In this document: in pieces, positions 1 through 13,250 of the stretch
How the letters are laid out: each line of letters begins with the position of its first letter
Position numbering within the stretch: the stretch's first letter is position 1
NCBI GenBank assembly: GCA_003508835.1
Contig: PUFA01000316.1
Location: forward strand, 744,001 to 808,000
Length of the DNA: 64,000 nt
Source of the DNA: Eonycteris spelaea
Taxonomy: Eukaryota; Chordata; Mammalia; Chiroptera; Pteropodidae
Direction of reading: 5' to 3'
Translations under genes and position numbers: made by a program
Notes under the pieces: generated by a model
What the model was told of the DNA's origin: nothing
The model's input: only the letters and a program-made list of their open reading frames with translations
Databases searched by the model: none

Positions 1-499
1 GAGAGTTGCTTTCACTGGTAGCATTTTAAGTGACTAGTCAAATGGTACTTCTCTCTTTCTTTGTTATTCCATGGTACAAGAAATATTTCTCTGGTATTGA
101 ATGCAATATTTTGAGTTTTCATTTTTTACTTATAGTAGACCAATTGAGGAGGCAGCATGGCATAATGAAGGACTCACTGACCTAGGATCCTGAGTCAGTT
201 TTGGGTTCTGGGGCTGAAACAAAGACAGTTAAACATGTAATACAGTTTTCTTACATGTAAAAATCAGAACATTGTCTTAGGCACTCTCTAAAATTTCTTC
301 ATCTTTAAATTTTGCTGAACCAGAGGTTTCCATGGAGACTGCTGGAATTCCTTCAGAGTGACTTATAAATGAAGCTAGGGTTTAGATATTTTGGTGAAAT
401 GGCTGATTTTTTTAGTGTTTAACTTTATATGATAATATTAGTTCTAAATCAGGTTTCTTTCTCAACTGCAGTTTCTTGTTTGTATTAGAGACTAGTTTA
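1..499. other. Intronic sequence, nothing recognised
   Basis: AT-rich unique-looking sequence with no repeat family or reading frame I recognise. Confidence 0.6.
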
Positions 500-1085
500 T
501 GTAATTCATTTATTCATTTATTCATTTTAAAGATGTTTATTGAACACCTATTTTGCACCAGGTCCTGGGGCTTATAGAGATGAGAAGATCCATTCTCATA
601 CTTTCTGGGTTAGAGAGAAAGACAGTATGATGAGCTATACCACAGTAGGTGCAGTGACGGCTTAGAGGTAAAGGTGATAAATTTATCTTTGGTGAATGGT
701 TAAGGAGAGGCGGGGGGGGGGGATGGTCAGAGGAGATGTCATCAAGTGGTAATTACTTGGTGTGACATGTCAAAGACATCTTTCCAAGTTAACAAAACTA
801 AGATTGAAGGAAGGACATGAAGGCCATACCATGGACAAAAATATCCCACCAAAGGGTGAAGCAACAGATATTTGTGGGAAGGAAGAAGAGCATGGTTTAA
901 GAAGCAGGCAGAGAAAAAGGAAGGAATGGGGGTGGGGGCAGTGGAATGGTTGGAGACCATAATGGAGGGATATTTAGGAATATTTCGAATATGACAACTT
1001 GATGACTGAATGGGAGTAGTGAAGGAAAGGCAAAAGTTTTGGATGATTCCTGTGTTTCTGGCTCAGGTAACTGGACTAGAAAGCA
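500..1085 (-). repeat. L2 LINE fragment, antisense
   Basis: The start reads as the reverse complement of the L2 3' end: TTCATTTATTCATTT, then TTTATTGAACACCTA and CACCAGGTCCTGGGG. The later part (for example GGATGATTCCTGTGTTTCTGG near 1042) resembles the long L2 3' region. Diverged, so the 3' limit is approximate. It includes an 11-G run at 712-722. Confidence 0.6.
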
Positions 1086-1202
1086 AAAATACTGCTTCAC
1101 CATGTGATTTTATATTTATATAATTAAACATACACACACTAAAATATACATGTACCAAAATATATGTATACGAAAATGCCTATGTACTATTTTAGAATTA
1201 AA

Positions 1203-1251
1203 ATGGATGGATGGATGATAGATGGATGGATGGATGGACGAATGGATGATA
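1203..1251. repeat. (GGAT)n microsatellite, interrupted
   Basis: Repeated ATGG/GGAT units with a few interruptions (GATA, GGACGAA). It is preceded by an AT-rich stretch with TATACA motifs. Confidence 0.9.
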
Positions 1252-2989
1252 GATTAAAATGTGTGAGCAAGAATTATCATTGTAACTTAAGGAGCATTAA
1301 TGCCAGTTGGTACTTTAAGGTGCTTGGGCTTCTTGAGCTTCCTCCAAAGTCTTATTTCAGATGTGGATGCTGGTAAGGGGTCCCCACTCCCCTGGCTGGT
1401 ACCTCCTCCCAAGCCAGTGCAGGCCACCCTGGGCCTTGGCCTTAACCGAATAAACTACATTGGCTTCCTATATTCATTCTTTACTTTCGTTTAATTATCA
1501 TTCTGATATGCTCAATTTATAAATAAACCTTCTTAGAGATATAATTGTGTCATTTGAAAAACAAATCTTAAAGTTTCTCCTTATATAAAAAGTCTATTGT
1601 TTTGAAGTGAATGTTTTTTGAGATGGGCTTTTACCCACAGTCTAGGTTCAGTTTGATTTGGTTTTCATTCCCTGAGAACTAAGTACTCTGTAAAAGTATT
1701 TGACTAAGATATATTGTGCCTATCTGTGCCTAATGAAGCACTAACCCCAGTAAATGATGAGTGACAGTTTAATCAATTTGTTTCCTTCAGCCGTCACCAA
1801 GGGCATAGGGAATGTAATTTTTTACTCTTTCACTTTTCAAATAGTGCAAATGCCAACTTGAAAAGATCACGTCTGTTCTATGTAATAAATTTTCTTACAA
1901 GTTATTTTTTTTTAACTTTTAAAAAAAATTGATCTTTTAGAAGCTAACCTGCTAGAGAAGAAAACTCTTTGGTCTATTTTAAAAATACATACATTCTAAC
2001 AGGGAGAAGTGAGATGAATAAATGGCAGTCTTAGTGCAGCAAATTGCACTAGCTTTAATTGCATAATGGTTTATTTCAGTGAACCATGGCTACATAAAAT
2101 GACCTATTAGCTTAATTAATAAGGAACCTTTCTGAGTTAGTATTGCATTCCCATGTGTTAAGTTTAGTTTGTTTAGTATTTAATTTATTTCACTACTCTT
2201 CTGTTTCTTTGTTTTTTGTTTCTCTGGAGCCTGAATCCACATTCAGAGAATTAACCCAAGTCATAAAACTCCTTTCAAAACAGAAGTATCTAGATTCCTT
2301 TTGATTCTTGCTCCTCAGTTTCTGGCCTTGCATCCGACAACATCAGTGTTGCTTAGAAGCGTGTTAGAAAGGCAGGCTATCAGGCCTCAGCCCAGACCTA
2401 GCTAGTCAGAGCCCCCTGTTCCAAGGAGAGCCCCACGTGATTGACAGCCACATTAAAGGATGAGAGGTGCCGCTTCAGAGGCTTTCTCTCTCTTTCTTCC
2501 AATGGACACACAGGCTTTGAGGGAATTTCTGGTGCCAGCAGGATGTTGAAAGAGAGAACGGCCTGTGGTGAGTTATGATTCTGTTCATCGGCTGTCCTCC
2601 TGTCAGAAGCAGCTTGGCGCTGTCTGTCTGCAGCCCTCTCTCCAAATGTTTTGACAATGCCGATGGTTCTGAACGCCTTTAAATGATTCCCTGAACTTGA
2701 GTGGGGGCGTCATAACTTTCAATTAGTGAGAGCTGGGTGGGTCGCTGTCCTCTCTGCACACGCTCAAATGCGCGTGATACCAAGGGCACAGACTTCCACT
2801 TGACTCACCACTGCTGATGGTAACCTTGAGCACGTAGTCAAGGTACTGTTTGCCAGTTTTCTTCATTGTAAAAATCCTCTGCTCCCCAGCCCCACCTCTA
2901 TACAGTATCATTGTGAACAAGTTCCTAAGCTCGGCTCTCACTATATAGCTGAGAAGTGGAGAGAGGAAGGAGAGGCTGCATTCCTTTTG
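1252..2989. other. Intronic sequence, nothing recognised
   Basis: Mostly AT-rich sequence; 2300-2990 is more GC-balanced. No repeat family or gene identified. Confidence 0.5.
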
Positions 2990-3470
2990 ATTCACTCAGT
3001 CAGCAAATACTCTTGAGCCTTTACTATGTGCCTGACACTCTGCTGTGCCTTGGGGATGAGACGACGACCACAACCTTTTCCTTGGTCTAATGGGTCTTCC
3101 ATCTAGAGGAGACATATTCCAAAAAAGGAAACACAAGCTAATACCCTTTTAGTGTTGCAAAGGAAACAAACTCAGAAAGGAGGGTTAAAAATAGGGCCTA
3201 GGCAGCAAGGAGGAACCTGCCTTACATGGTGTTAGGAAAAGACATTTCTAACTGGAGCCACTTGAGCTGATCCCTGAATAACAAGAAACAGTGATCTGTA
3301 CACGGAGTGAGAGGAAATGCATTTTGAGTAGAGGTACCAATTCATACGCAGATGCCGACATGGTCAAGAGTGTTGCATGTTTTGGGCACAGACAGCAGAG
3401 CAGGATGGCTGGAGCAGATAGAGGTGAAACATGAAATTAGAGAGCATGTGGGGCCTTCACTCTCTCCAGT
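2990..3470 (-). repeat. L2 LINE fragment, antisense
   Basis: Begins TTCACTCAGTCAGCAAATAC and TTTACTATGTGCCTGACACT, followed by GCCTTGGGGATGAGACG. This is the reverse complement of the L2 tail (GCCTGGCACATAGTAGG...). Downstream motifs (GACATTTCTAACTGGAGC, GCTGATCCCTGAATAA, GGCTGGAGCAGATAG) fit further L2 sequence. Confidence 0.65.
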
Positions 3471-4179
3471 CTCCATTCTTGTTTTTTAAGGAAGAAAACA
3501 GCTTAATTTAAAATAATTAAAAATTTAATTTAATTTTAAAAAATCTGATTCCTCTCTTTTGGATGTAGGTAGAGGAATGCAGGTGGAAAAAAATAACTTG
3601 AAATCATTTTAGAACACAGTAACCTTATATTTCTAAAATTATATTTATCAGGTGAAATTTTGTTGTTTATGAAACAATGTGTAATCTATAAATGTTGGTA
3701 TAAAAATAATAGGTAGAACTTCAATAATAATATTTTGCTCCCCAATCTTCTAAACACAAAATAAAAAGTTCTGAAAAAGTTCATAGAATTAAACTCTTCT
3801 TCCACTCAACCCATTATTCAAATCAACTCACCAACTCGTCCTCTATTTTGGGGAGCAATCCTTGTAGAACTGGTTATAGTAGCAATGTTATTAAAAATCA
3901 CCCTACACATTTTTTCCCAACTTTCTAAGTTAAAACCCTTTAAATAAAATATTCATCTTTAATCAAGTTTTAATAATTTTTGACAAAATAAATGGACACT
4001 TTTAAGCATATCTATCACAGGAAAATTGCCAAAGAGGATAGTGAAAAACCAAAACTTATTTGAGAGCCCATTTCTATTAGTAATTATTCATAAATAATTA
4101 TATAATTTCTTTCTCCATAACTGATGAAGATGATTTCTAGTTACAAGTAAGTTTTATGCAAATGGAGCATAACATAGAG

Positions 4180-4510
4180 CAGAGTTGGGCAAACTCTGTA
4201 AAGGACATGATAGTAAATATTTTAGGCTTTAAGAGCATGTAGTCTCTACAACAACTATCCAACTCTGCCGTGATGATGAGAAAGCTGCATAGACAACACA
4301 AAACTGAATGAGGGTGCCTGTGTTCCAATATCTTATTTTTGAACACTGAAATTTGGCTGTCATATAATGTTCATATATCACCAAGTAGCCTTCCTTTGAT
4401 TTTTTTTTTGACCATTTAAAAATGTAAAAGCCATTCTTAGCTCATAGGCCATTATAAAATAAAACGGGCACTGGAGGGATTTGCCATGGTCTGTAGTTTG
4501 TGGACCCCTG
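4180..4510. mobile_element. hAT-type nonautonomous DNA transposon
   Basis: The left end CAGAGTTGGGCAAACTCTGT and right end TAGTTTGTGGACCCCTG are near-inverted ends of the type CAGGGGTCGGCAAACT. Inside, TAAATATTTTAGGCTTTAAG and CAACTCTGCCGTGATGATGA match a common mammalian hAT-derived element. I am not sure of its family name. No convincing 8-bp target duplication is visible, consistent with age. Confidence 0.7.
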
Positions 4511-7500
4511 GGTGATATTGTGTGTTGCCCCTCATACCCCAATAGAGAGGACTTATACTACTGTCAAGAGTCATCCATTTGCTGCATTTGAGTGGGAAAG
4601 AGCAAGGTGGCTTTACAGCTACTGGTTATAATGGATTCTGTCCTCGAAGCTATTTTATCCAAATACCTGTAACCTGGGTTCTCTGCTTATATGTACTTTA
4701 TCTACTATGAATATGGGGATACAGAAAAAAAATTGAGACCTTCTAGCCTAGAAATGAAATCACAAACATCTTATTGTGGAATATGGACTTCCACTCTCTT
4801 TTTAACTCTTTCATGCATTTCCCACATAGACCCATAACAAGAGCATATGGCTTTCTCAAGATTCCTCGCTTACGAGGTCCTGTCTTCTCTACCTTAATAC
4901 CTCAGTCCAAGCCCTGGCGTCATCACCCCATAATCCACCAGGTGCCACTTTTCTTGTCCTTTAAATCATCAGGCATACAAGTTCTTTCTCACTCTCCACA
5001 TTGGGATATATCCTCTAACGTTCCTTTGATAGCTTATCATGAGAATTGTGTGGAATGTTTTAGAATTACTGTGTTTATCGTATGCAGACATACCTAAAAG
5101 AAACTTGATAGAACTTTTCCAAAATTGACACAGTCCTCAAAGTTAACCTGACTATACCAATAATGAGAGGGGAAGCTGAAAGAAAAAATGTAATTTTCTC
5201 TATACATCAGAAAAGAAATCTCTACATCAGAAATGTATACATAGAGGAAAGACTAAGTTTTCTCCATATTCTCTATTTTCTTTACAGAAAATGTATAGCT
5301 TATAGATGAGGTAATCAAAGATTATGCAGCCAAAATTGTAGAAGAAAAGTATTAGAGAGGTGTGTCAGGCAGTTAATAAATATTACATTACTTTTCTGAA
5401 TTATATTATTTGTCATATTTGTTAGCTTTTAAAAATTTATGATTTATTTATTTCCTCATCCTGAATTCACTTTTATACCTATTTTTTTTCATAATTTTGT
5501 ATTCTTTTTCAAAATAAGAGCTCTCAAACTGTATGACCTTCAGGCCTAAGAAAATGTCATCTCTGCTCATAATGACAAAGAATTATCAATTCTTTTTAAT
5601 CTTGTTTTGAATCATAATAAAAATTATTTACATATTTGCAGCATAAATTAAATTGGGAAATTTTGAGTTTAAAAGAATTGAAAGAGGTGTAAACATGAGT
5701 GGGACTTACATATTACCATCCCAGTGTAACTAATCCTAAAGTACAAGTTTGAACACAGTGCATCTTATGACAGCTTTAATTGTAATCTTTTGTGGCCAGT
5801 TCTTATTTTTAAAAAATTTAGACTAAGTAGTTGATGATTGCATAGCTATTCAAATTGTCAAGAGAAGCAACAAATTAAAGGAGACATTTTCTGAAATAAG
5901 ATTATTTCTATCATAAGTAGAGACCCTAAGTGAATGAATTCTTTCTGAGTAAACTACTCAGGACAGTCAGCTCACTCCATCAGGAGAAAGAGCATAGGAC
6001 TCAGTGGTGGGTTTGGAGGGGAGGTGAGGGAAAGAAAGCCGGCAATAGTCCCTTCACATTAAATTGCAGGGCTTTTATTGCTTTTTTGCATAAGGCAGCT
6101 TTAGTAATCAGTTATTCTGTTATGTTAATATGTTGATATGCTTTTATACTTCTACTTTTTAATTTTCTTGAGCTTTCTATCTCTTTTTATAAATCCTTTA
6201 AATATAATTCTTTCAGCTTCATAAGTGTACCCTGAGGCTTCTTTGAAATATTATGTCATAGGAACCATCATTAGAAATGAGAGTTAAGTCCCTTAGCTAG
6301 CGAAGCAGATAAGAGCCTATAGACGTGCTACATCATCACGTTCCAACAGAGTGGAATTATAGCTTAGATTTGTCTTTTAATTGTTCTAAGTATCATATTA
6401 TAGAGATGACATAGACTCAGCACAAGCATTGTGAGAAAATTTCTATAAGTATCTCTGACAGTAATGGTTACCTCACCAGCCAGCTTAATTGGGTACACAG
6501 TGGGGACATCTGTGTCTTCTGCTGAGGGTCTTTGTTCTCAGAGTTGCAGTTTGTGGTGGAAAAGAGATTAGAGGATATATTCTGAATGTAACAAAAGAGG
6601 AAGATACAGGTAGCTATTTAAGATCCAAGATATTTCATATAAACTTAAATAAAAAGACAATATAAATGTAGGTCAGTAGTCTTAGAATTCTTGGCATAAA
6701 AATTTAGAAAACCACCAATTTGAAATTTTAGATCTAACTGGACATCCAAGGCCCCAATATTTATACGAATTGTATTTTAATATGCCAAAATAATTCTCTA
6801 TGCCTGTGTTGTCTCTCAAGTCTTAAATAAAAATAATTTGTGTTAAAACCCATCTTCCTAGGATACTGATTTTGAAAAAATTAATTTTTATGACTTTAAT
6901 GGAATTATTTTTATGATATAAAGTAACATTTGTTTATTTTTAGTCATTTCAACTCTATATACTATTGGTGTTTAATCTGGATAGAAATTATGTGTATAAA
7001 AGAGAAGAGATTTCTATAAATCTATCATTTCTTTAATTCAAAATATTGTTTATTTACAACTGTGCTGACAACCAGGTCAGCTATAGTGATGTAGGTCTCT
7101 TTAACTGCTAGAGGTCCTGATACAAGTTGAAGGCTCGAGCATTTGAGTATAAGTGGAGCAATTAAAGGAGTGTCCCAAATGTTCATGATTTTATTAGTAT
7201 ACTTTCAGGAAATATAAATTCATTCAAAATAAAATCATTAAAAGAAAATCCTGAAAGATTCCTAGAAGGTAGAGAGATCTAGCAAAAACATTGGGTTATC
7301 GAACATCCAGGTCATACGAAGGTGGGAACCGGGTAAATTTAGGGGACTTCATTTGCAGGAAAGTGGTTATTCTTGCTAGTTCTCTGCTATTAATGTGATT
7401 TATCCCATCTACATGTTCTAGTTTCTTTCCACCCTGCTCCCACGTGACTTGTTCTTTAGAGTCCCAGCAGAAGTGTCTGGCTGGCTGCCTATTCTGTTGA

Positions 7501-7654
7501 TTGGTTGTTCCTGTCGGGTTGTGTGCAGGCTGCTGTGGTCAGAAAGGCAAGGCCTCCTGATATGCTGCTGGACCGCCTTGCTACATGAGAACTGTGAGCA
7601 TAGCAGGCTAGGCTAGGAGAGGAAAGCTTAACAAATTAAATCATAAAGGGAGCT
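4511..7654. other. Intronic sequence, nothing recognised
   Basis: Mostly AT-rich. A 107-codon open frame at 4774-5097 has no recognisable protein similarity and is probably chance. No clear repeats. Confidence 0.5.
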
Positions 7655-8160
7655 GTCCTGTCTGCTGGAATGTTTCTGGAAGGCTTCATGGAAGAGATGG
7701 CACTTAAATTAGATTATAGAGGTTGAGTTGGATTTACACATGAAGAACAAATAGATAAAGAAGAAGGGAGTTCTAGGTAGTGAAACAATTTGAGCCAAGT
7801 TACACTGGTTTACGCTTGGCCTGCGGGCAGACCATTCTAGCATAGAGATCCCAAGTGTAGTTGCATAAATCAATTACCTGAGCAGGCGGAGTCAATGCCT
7901 CGGCTTCAACCTAGACTGATTGAAAGAGAATCTTTGGGGTTTGTGTTCAGATCATTTACAAAGTTTCCCAAATGATTTCGAAGCAGAGTGAAGTGTGAAC
8001 CTTGGGCAGCTAAAGAGGAGATTACATTATGAGTTTGTGAAGTAGGGTTAGAAAGGATACTGGAACAAGACTGTGGAGGCTTTCTATATTAGGCTAATGA
8101 GTTTCTTGACTGTATCCTATAAGCAAGGTGGAGCCACCAAGGTTTACATTTTATTGGTTT
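7655..8160 (-). repeat. L2-like fragment, antisense, interrupted
   Basis: The segments GGAAGGCTTCATGGAAGAG with GATGGCACTTAAATTAGA, and near 8100 GAGTTTCTTGACTGTATCC, follow the order of antisense L2 sequence. The stretch 7825-7985 between them does not fit and looks like a separate element. The copy ends about 200 bp upstream of the coding exon. Confidence 0.45.
7825..7985. mobile_element. Possible MER5-like hAT fragment inside L2
   Basis: ATTACCTGAGCAGGCGGAG, GAATCTTTGGGGTTTG and AGTTTCCCAAATGATTTCG resemble, in order, the 'cacctggg...gaatctctggggt...ccccaggtgattctg' plan of MER5/MER20 elements. Diverged; family uncertain. Confidence 0.35.
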
Positions 8161-8376
8161 CCACCGTGTTCAGAGCCCAGTTGACAGCGCAGTAGACAGG
8201 GAGAGGAAAGAAAGTTATGGGATCTAGGTATATGTGTCACAGACCTTGGTACTCATTAAACATATATTTATTTATTGTTTCTTCTCTGTATTAGAAGTAG
8301 ATATTCTAATTCCAGATTTAGTTTTTTAATCAGAATATATTGAAATTTTGAAAGAATTCTTTCTTCTCTCTTTTAG

Positions 8377-8470
8377 GGGAGTTGGCTGCATCTTTGTTGA
8401 AATGATTCAAGGAGTTGCTGCTTTTCCAGGAATGAAAGACATTCAGGATCAACTTGAACGAATATTTCTG
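8377..8470 (+). CDS. CDK14: CDK14 internal coding exon (kinase subdomain IX, helix aF)
   Basis: This is an internal exon of cyclin-dependent kinase 14 (PFTAIRE-1), a membrane-associated CMGC Ser/Thr kinase activated by cyclin Y, known for phosphorylating the Wnt co-receptor LRP6 in G2/M. Seen: a pyrimidine tract ending TTTTAG, then 94 nt, then CTG|gtaagt, a strong donor. The first base (G) completes a Trp codon begun in the preceding exon; the next 31 codons start GVGCIFVEMIQGVAAFPGMK and end in QLERIFL. This is the segment right after the DxW of kinase subdomain IX, so it forms the helix aF core. It matches CDK14 better than the paralogue CDK15, which I recall as having GAGCIFIEM and QPLFPG here. 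Upstream intron phase is 2, downstream phase 0. No frameshift or stop is present. Partner exon lies 49.5 kb downstream. Confidence 0.95.
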
Positions 8471-8584
8471 GTAAGTTCTTTACAGATTGCTTTTGAGATT
8501 TGGTTTCTAATTTGTCCCTTAGTGACACATTCTACAGTGGTAGTGGAAATAATTTTAAACAAATTTATTCGTTTTCACATTTAA

Positions 8585-9284
8585 TTCTAACATTTTTGGA
8601 CCTTTGAAAAAGCAAGAAATCAGTTAACAAATATGATTTTAAACTACCACACATGGATGATATGCCAAAATGAGAAGAAAAGGATATCAGATAGAGTGTC
8701 AAATAGTGGGTAAAAATGAGAGCTCTGAGAGAAAAACTGCAGATGATTTACATAGATCCCCCTTCAGGTATGTGTAGCTTAACTCCCTCTCATTCTCACC
8801 CGCTTAGATGTGAGCTTTGATTAATGACTTCTTCCCATAAAGTAAAGTCTAGAAAGAGGGTGATGAGAGGAGAAGTACCTCAGCGGGGTCTTCGAGGTTG
8901 ATACTATCAAAGGTGAGTCATGTTGGTAGCGTGTAGCCTTGATAAAATGTATTGAGAGTGGCACTTCGCCTTCGTGCTTTTCCTTCCAAACCCATAACCC
9001 CAGTCTAATCATGAAAAACTATCACATAGACCCAAGTGAGGGGCATTGTACAAAATACTCCTGAAAACTTCAAGGTCATCAAAATCAAGGAAAGCTGAGA
9101 AACGTTCCTCAGTTGTGATAAATGTTCCACATAATGTAAGATTTTAACAATAGGGAAAACTGGTGAGGGTATACAGGAACTGTGTACTATTTTTCAAAAC
9201 ACTTCTAAAAGTATTCTAAAATTAGAAATATTTAAATTTTTAAAATCTGGAAAATATCAAAATAAACGCAGGTTTATCGTAACC
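8585..9284. other. Intronic sequence, nothing recognised
   Basis: No repeat or gene identified downstream of the exon donor. Confidence 0.5.
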
Positions 9285-9465
9285 TGCTCTGTCATCTTGG
9301 TCAACAAACTTAGATCATGAGCCTTAGTTTCCTCATGGGCAAAATGAGGGATAATACCACCTACCTCATCGGTAGATTTGAGGAATAATTGACTTAATGT
9401 ACATAAAGTGCTTTTAGAACTATGTCTGTCACATATAAATACCTGTAAATATAAGTTATTATTTT
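9285..9465 (+). repeat. MIR SINE, sense
   Basis: The core MIR motifs appear in order: GCCTTAGTTTCCTCATGGGC, AAAATGAGGGATAATACCAC, CTACCTCATCGGTAGATTTG, GTACATAAAGTGCTTTTAG. This is the CORE-SINE family shared by all mammals. Confidence 0.85.
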
Positions 9466-10199
9466 TGTCAAATCATTTTTATATCGAATATTTATATTCA
9501 GTGGAACGTCCACATAAGCTAATATTCATATAAACATATTATTTAAAACATGGAAGAAGAGTGAAACAAATTAAGTTTTTTATTAAAAACATCCAAGCTA
9601 TAATACATCATTATAGTTAACCACATTATCATATTTTTTCTTTTCTTTAATAAAACTCTTATGAAATCACTGGGATGCATTTTAGTGTGGACCGTATCAA
9701 GAGTCGTACTTATTAGATTAGCATTCATTTTAGCTATGCAAGTCCATGCTTAAAATGTAGCTTTCATAGTAAGCATAAGGATTGCAGTAGGTTTAGTAGG
9801 TGTGAATTGAGATGCCATCACTACTCTGTTTACCTTGATATCAGCATTAAAATGATGAGAAAAGAAGAATGGAAACTAGGAAGTCAAAGAACACATGGTT
9901 CTTCCATACACTGTCCTATACGCCAGGCCTCCCTGTATACTCACAGCAGATGGACAAACAGCAGAGCCCCTAACATTATACAAACCTTCCTCAAAGTGTT
10001 GCCCTATTGATTTATTCTTCCAGCAGCTGTCTGTAGCCACTTCCTTTCAATTTACTTAATTATTATTTGTGATCCATAAATTCCCACACAAAATGTTAAA
10101 ATAATATATTATGATTATAATACATCTTTATAATGCATTATATATTAAGTTAATTATTCCTCAAAACTTTAAATAATGCATCTTTATAAAGGAAAATTC

Positions 10200-10690
10200 C
10201 CACAGTATCAAAAAGTATAAAATTTGAAAAATCACCCTTTTTCCTACTACTCAGAGAAAATCACATTTAGTATTTTGATATATATTCTCAATTTCCACAC
10301 ATGTTAAGAAAATTGAATTATCTCTTGTATACTATTTTCTAATTTTTCTACTTTACAATAGGTAATCAACCTTTCTTTAAACAATAAATCCAGAAACTTG
10401 TCATTTTTGACAGGGAGTGTTTCATTGTATGGATAAGATTATTTGCATAATCAGCCTCATATGATAGCTTTTTAACAGTGTTTAACTATTACAAAGTGCT
10501 GCCAGAAACATTCTTTGCACAATTAACCTATTAATTATTAGAATTGAAAATCCTTAATACAATAACATTTAAGTTTCATAAATCTATTGACTATTCTTAC
10601 ACATTGATCCCTTTGTCAAACTCATGAAACATTTCCTTCTTCCTCTTCCTAGGAAAATCTCTTACTGATTTGAGATTCCATTGAGCTTAT
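10200..10690 (-). repeat. Old L1 fragment, antisense (probable)
   Basis: TTCATTGTATGGATAAGATT, AACTATTACAAAGTGCTGCC and ACATTCTTTGCACAATTAAC follow the antisense L1 pattern 'ccattgtatggat...ctattacaaacaatgctgc...acattcttg'. The upstream part looks like old L1 3' sequence. Confidence 0.55.
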
Positions 10691-13173
10691 AGATTGTATT
10701 AGGAAGAAATGATATAAAATTGAATATTCCCATTTGAGAATTGTCTCTCTTTATTCATATTTTATGCCTTTTAGCAGAAATATATGGTTTTTGTAAATAT
10801 TTTCTTTTCCTCTTTTCTATTCTATCCTTTAATTTCATTGATTTATTTTAAATAACTTTTCTCTAATTGTTTTTTAAAAAATATAATAAACTTGTTCAAA
10901 TATTGTAGCATTAAAAAATAGCAGGAGAGGGAATTTTAATGGTCTGTAATATGCATCACATAGATTTTTTAATGCCAATATGCATCTTCAAATATTTAGC
11001 TTTTTAACTTATTTAAAAGCTCAAATATAATAATAATAAAACCATTTAATTATATTCTGAGAATAATTTCCTAAACTTTAGATTGTACTTAACTGTTTGT
11101 TCTCTGATAGTTATCGAACAATGCTTATATAACCCTTTATTAAATTACTGACTTTTACGCTAAAGTCATTAATTTATTATATTTGTTATATTAGAAAACT
11201 TCAAAAAGGAATCATATAGAAAGAAATGTCTGCATTTATACATTATTTCAGAATGAATTTAAAATAAAATGAAATGGTGATGCTAGAAATTAGACATATA
11301 TTATAGCAATAGAACCCCAAAAATGAATTTTATGAAATCATAATTTATTGATGTAGCTTAGTTAGAGCTTTTATTTTCAATATATTTTATAATGTAAGTA
11401 ATTTCCAATAGTTACTGACCTGTTGGATTGCTTTCTGTATGTAGATTTTGCTATTATGTCATTTTTATGGCAGTAGTTTCCTAATTTAATGAGTATTCAG
11501 AGGCCTTTGAGCTATGATCAGGCTTTTAATAAATCAAAGAAATAAATTATTGTAAATTTCCCATGGGAATATTGATATACTAAACTATCATTTGCTCTTG
11601 TTAGAGCATAGAGACCCTTAAATACTGATAAGCATTGTGAGTGATGGTAATAATTCCCTCTTTTACTGTAGTTATTATACATGTCTAGTGCCCTTTGGTA
11701 ATTAGCAGATAAATATCTATGTGAAACTGCTGCTTTTGAATTAAAATATTTTGTTTTACCCTGAAGAATTAGACATGGTCTCAAAAAGAGAAATCTACAA
11801 ACTTCTTTTGACAGTAAATGTTATCATCTTAAATATTTTATTTCCTCAACTGAATTGTTTAAATTTGCAAACGCTCGCTACACGTCATGTTCTACAAGTA
11901 GATTCCCTCAGGAGTTGTGCGATCACTGGAAGAAGATGTTTTACTAACTCAATATGGTTGAATCACAGGGGAAAAATGGTTTTCCTTGGTGACCTTTTAT
12001 GTCTGGTCTGAAAAGGAATTACTATTAAAATGTAATTAAGTCTGCTTTCACAAGCTTCTCACATAAACTGCCACAGAATCCTATAAAGCAGCTGTTGTGT
12101 ATCTGGCCTCTGGTAAAGCATTTCCACGGATATAATCAACTTTGAGAAGTTGTGAAACATGGGATTATTTGGTCTGTTTTGTATCTTTCTATAGGGATTA
12201 AGTCCGTTTATTCACCTGTGAACTGTATATAGAAAGGTGGTTAATAACTTTGAAGCACAAAATTAATAGCTTGTTACCCAAGTTAACGAATATAATTAGC
12301 TTCCACCTGCTGAGGATCTTTGTAACAAATGTGAAAGGCAACAAAGATCAGTCAGTAAAGCCTTTCTATTTTTCTTTTGAAGCTTTTCTTTTCCTTTTTC
12401 ATTTTTTTCTCTTCTTTGGTGAAAAGGAACAGTTCATATTTCTAACAAGTCCAATGAATTCATTTCTACAATCTAATAACTCTTTTGATACATATAAAGT
12501 GAGTTAGCTATACTATAATCTGAGATTTCACCATTAAGTCATTTTTCTTGAAAGAAGGAAAGTGATGGAATTTTGACAAATTATATTCAAGATACTTTGA
12601 ATTGCCAGGTGAATGGGCACCTACTTCTCTAAGCAATAACCCTGCTCTTAGGTGAAAGAGTGATTTATTTTCATTCCTTCAGCATTACCCATTTTTAAAT
12701 GTGGCATGGTGTATACTATTCACCTTCATTAATTGCAAAAATAGTAGATGTATTCATACAGGTAAATATATATTCAGGGTGACAAAATCAGGACTAACAA
12801 AAAAAAAATCTGTATTCTGATCACATTATTCTGCATTGAAAAAGAAATCTGCTCGGTGGAACCCTGGGAATATGCATCTCTTTCATTTCAGAACAGCTGA
12901 ACAAATGACAGAGAGTGCTTGCACAGCTGTCTGAGACTTTTGAGAGATGCTTCTGGGCTTGTGTGGCTCATGGCGCAATGTACAGCAGCCATGACAAAGG
13001 GGTTGGCGTGCTTCCATTTCAGGGACCTGTTCTTGTTCTCTCTGCCTTTGAATGTTATAAACCCTGAGGGTCCACTTTGTCCCGTCTCTGGGCTCTCTGG
13101 CTTGCAATGGAATTTTGTCTACCAGCTGTTCACCTATTGTACATTATTTGATTGGTACAGTTGTTAAACTGTT

Positions 13174-13179
<6 letters not shown>
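10691..13179. other. Intronic sequence, nothing recognised
   Basis: Strongly AT-rich to about 12.8 kb, then more balanced. Several 60-90 codon frames look like chance. No repeat confidently assigned. Confidence 0.5.

Positions 13180-13219
<40 letters not shown>
13180..13219. repeat. (CA)20 microsatellite
   Basis: Uninterrupted AC/CA run of 40 nt. A shorter TG run follows at 13251-13270. Confidence 0.97.
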
Positions 13220-13221
<2 letters not shown>

Positions 13222-13250
13222 ACATGCGTCAGTCAGCATTTCAGAGTGCA

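Larger units (their letters stand above)
1..8376 (+). other. CDK14: CDK14 intron, 3' portion (phase 2)
   Basis: This is the 3' part of the intron preceding the first exon; its 5' end lies outside the window. It holds L2 fossils (about 500-1085, 2990-3470, 7655-8160), one hAT-type element (4180-4510), a possible MER5-like fragment (7825-7985) and a GGAT repeat. The acceptor at 8371-8376 is preceded by a pyrimidine-rich stretch from about 8358. No additional exon is recognisable. Confidence 0.9.

Noticed and set aside
8377..8470. CDK15 or another CDK instead of CDK14
   Set aside because: GVGCIFVEMIQGVAAFPGMK followed by the VLGTPNEDTWPGVHSL exon fits CDK14. CDK15 and CDK16-18 differ at several of these positions as I recall them.
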